This document shows, one piece after another, positions 6,507 through 7,044 of a DNA stretch of 7,044 nucleotides. The stretch's first letter is position 1. Each line of letters opens with the position of its first letter. Where the stretch lies: contig JAUVLX010000180.1 in NCBI GenBank assembly GCA_030600525.1, positions 1 to 7,044 of the forward strand, read 5' to 3'. Below the pieces are notes generated by a model. That model was not told the origin of the DNA, ran no database searches, and was given only the letters and a program-made list of their open reading frames with translations. This DNA is from Desulfobulbus sp. (GTDB lineage: Bacteria > Desulfobacterota > Desulfobulbia > Desulfobulbales > Desulfobulbaceae). A program made the translations under genes and the position numbers.

Positions 6507-6532
6507 TATGCCGAGCTCCGAACTATGCCGAG
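6507..6532. repeat. Two direct TATGCCGAG repeats at the element end
   Basis: TATGCCGAG occurs at 6507-6515 and again at 6524-6532, a 17-base period. The first copy is two bases inside the junction with the interrupted integrase. Tandem short repeats at an element tip are likely recombinase-binding sites. Confidence 0.7.
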
Positions 6533-6589
6533 TGAACCCAATTTATCGTTGAACATGAGTGAGTTGTTTATGATCAACTCGGCATAGTT
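6521..6589. repeat. 13-bp perfect inverted repeat near the element end
   Basis: AACTATGCCGAGT (6521-6533) and ACTCGGCATAGTT (6577-6589) are exact complements with a 43-base spacer. The right arm ends nine bases before the stop codon of the recombinase gene. With the direct copy at 6507-6515 this makes three copies of the TATGCCGAG core. Such a subterminal palindrome could be the site where the element's recombinases bind. It might also act as a weak hairpin at the end of the recombinase transcript, though no T run follows. Confidence 0.75.
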
Positions 6590-6598
6590 AGTCCAAGT

Positions 6599-7044
6599 TC
6601 AGAGCGCGTTCAATAACTGCAAGAGCTTATCACTTGGTCGGTAACGACCGGCTTTGACATTGAACGGTTTCGTTTTGGCTAACGCTTTTTCTTTGAGAGC
6701 CAAATTGGCTTGCAAGTAGATGTTGGTTGTTTCTAAAGATTCGTGACCAAACCAAAGAGCGATGACGGAATGGTCGACTCCGGCCTAAAGGAGTTCCATA
6801 GCTACAGTATGCCGAAGAACATGAGGTGAGACCCGCTTTTCTTTCAACGATGGACATGTTTCCTGAGCTTTGGCGACATGTTTGGCTAGGAGATACTGAA
6901 CACCATCGGCGCTGAGTTGTGTGCCACGGATACTTGGGAAGACGACATCGTTTTCATCTCCACTCAGTTCTTTAAGCCAGGCTTTCATTACTACGACCGT
7001 TTGTTTGGTGAGAGGAGTACAACGCTCTTTACGGCCCTTGCCGT
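6599..7044 (-). pseudogene. Tyrosine recombinase, RitC-like, C-terminal part with internal amber stop
   Basis: The minus strand, entering from the right edge, reads GKGRKERCTPLTKQTVVV (7042-6989) and continues through SPHVLRHTVAMELL. It then meets TAG at 6787-6785 and goes on in the same frame with AGVDHSVIALWFGHESLETT, NIYLQANLALKEKALAK and GRYRPSDKLLQLLNAL to TGA at 6601-6599. All visible catalytic elements of a tyrosine recombinase are there: the beta-hairpin Lys (GKGRK), box II His and Arg (HVLRH), the WFGHE His and the Tyr in NIYLQA. The amber codon stands where relatives usually have Gln or His, a one-base change from CAG. A product stopped there would lack the catalytic Tyr and be inactive unless the codon is read through. 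The gene's N-terminal half is outside the window. The family is firm; its place as third gene of a recombinase trio is inferred from its C-terminal signature and its position beside the element's repeats. Confidence 0.85.

Larger units (their letters stand above)
6505..7044 (-). mobile_element. End of a larger recombinase-encoding element (RIT-like), continues past the window
   Basis: At 6505 the integrase remnant stops in mid-gene and sequence unrelated to it begins. The first bases carry TATGCCGAG repeats (6507-6515, 6524-6532) and an inverted copy (6577-6589). Then follows, on the minus strand, the 3' end of a different tyrosine recombinase gene whose stop codon is about 95 bases from the junction. 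Repeats at the edge, a recombinase gene beside them and an interrupted host gene together define an element terminus. The recombinase resembles, as I recall the family, the last gene of recombinase-in-trio (RIT) elements, which carry three tandem tyrosine recombinases. An element of the kind that pairs a tyrosine recombinase with an IS91-type transposase is an alternative. The other end and any target duplication are outside the window. Confidence 0.65.

Noticed and set aside
6375..6587. 70-residue ORF on the plus strand
   Set aside because: It is antisense to the integrase remnant and crosses the junction with the second element, so it is a chance frame.
6630..6857. 75-residue ORF on the minus strand
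   Set aside because: It is an out-of-frame shadow of the recombinase C-terminus.
6785..6988. 67-residue ORF as a small complete gene
   Set aside because: Its ATG is internal to a longer recombinase reading that enters from the right edge, and its stop is the amber codon; conserved recombinase sequence continues on both sides.

Overview
The window looks like chromosomal sequence from a Gram-negative, probably anaerobic bacterium, perhaps Desulfobacterota (former Deltaproteobacteria, Desulfobulbales-like). This placement rests on the overall feel of the protein sequences and on the pairing of a long NfeD protease with a slipin and an AAA_32-type Lon-like protease. It is an inference, not a search result. 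The left 5.9 kb is ordinary housekeeping sequence and the right 0.85 kb is a graveyard of mobile DNA.

Left part (1-5882, all genes on +). The first ~40 bases are probably the tail of an upstream gene, closed by a strong intrinsic terminator (69-103). Next comes a two-gene membrane quality-control operon: a long NfeD-type membrane serine protease (297-1685) overlapping by 8 bases a stomatin/slipin SPFH protein (1678-2460). In archaeal models the protease cuts the C-terminal hydrophobic tail of its slipin partner. After 180 bases with a possible promoter of its own lies an 800-residue Lon-like protease (2641-5043) with an AAA_32-type ATPase module and an intact Ser-Lys dyad. Together the three genes suggest a membrane and protein-quality locus. 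A nitroreductase-family flavoprotein (5214-5882) follows with its own candidate promoter.

Right part (5883-7044). About 320 bases hold no gene, only two small hairpins. On the minus strand there follows the C-terminal end of an IntI/XerC-like tyrosine recombinase gene that has been hit twice. (1) A 141-bp foldback element (6265-6405), apparently undescribed and MITE-like, sits in its last codons and is flanked by a perfect 6-bp target duplication ATAGAT. Removing the element plus one ATAGAT copy restores a canonical integrase C-terminus in frame. (2) At 6505 the same gene is cut at its box II Arg codon by the end of a second, larger element that runs off the right edge. That element carries TATGCCGAG repeats at its terminus and a second, unrelated tyrosine recombinase resembling the third gene of recombinase-in-trio (RIT) elements. 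This recombinase has an in-frame amber codon between its box II and its catalytic tyrosine.

The most notable result is this nested structure: an element within an integrase, which is itself cut by another recombinase-bearing element, with the target-site duplication readable from the sequence. No CRISPR, tRNA or rRNA was seen.
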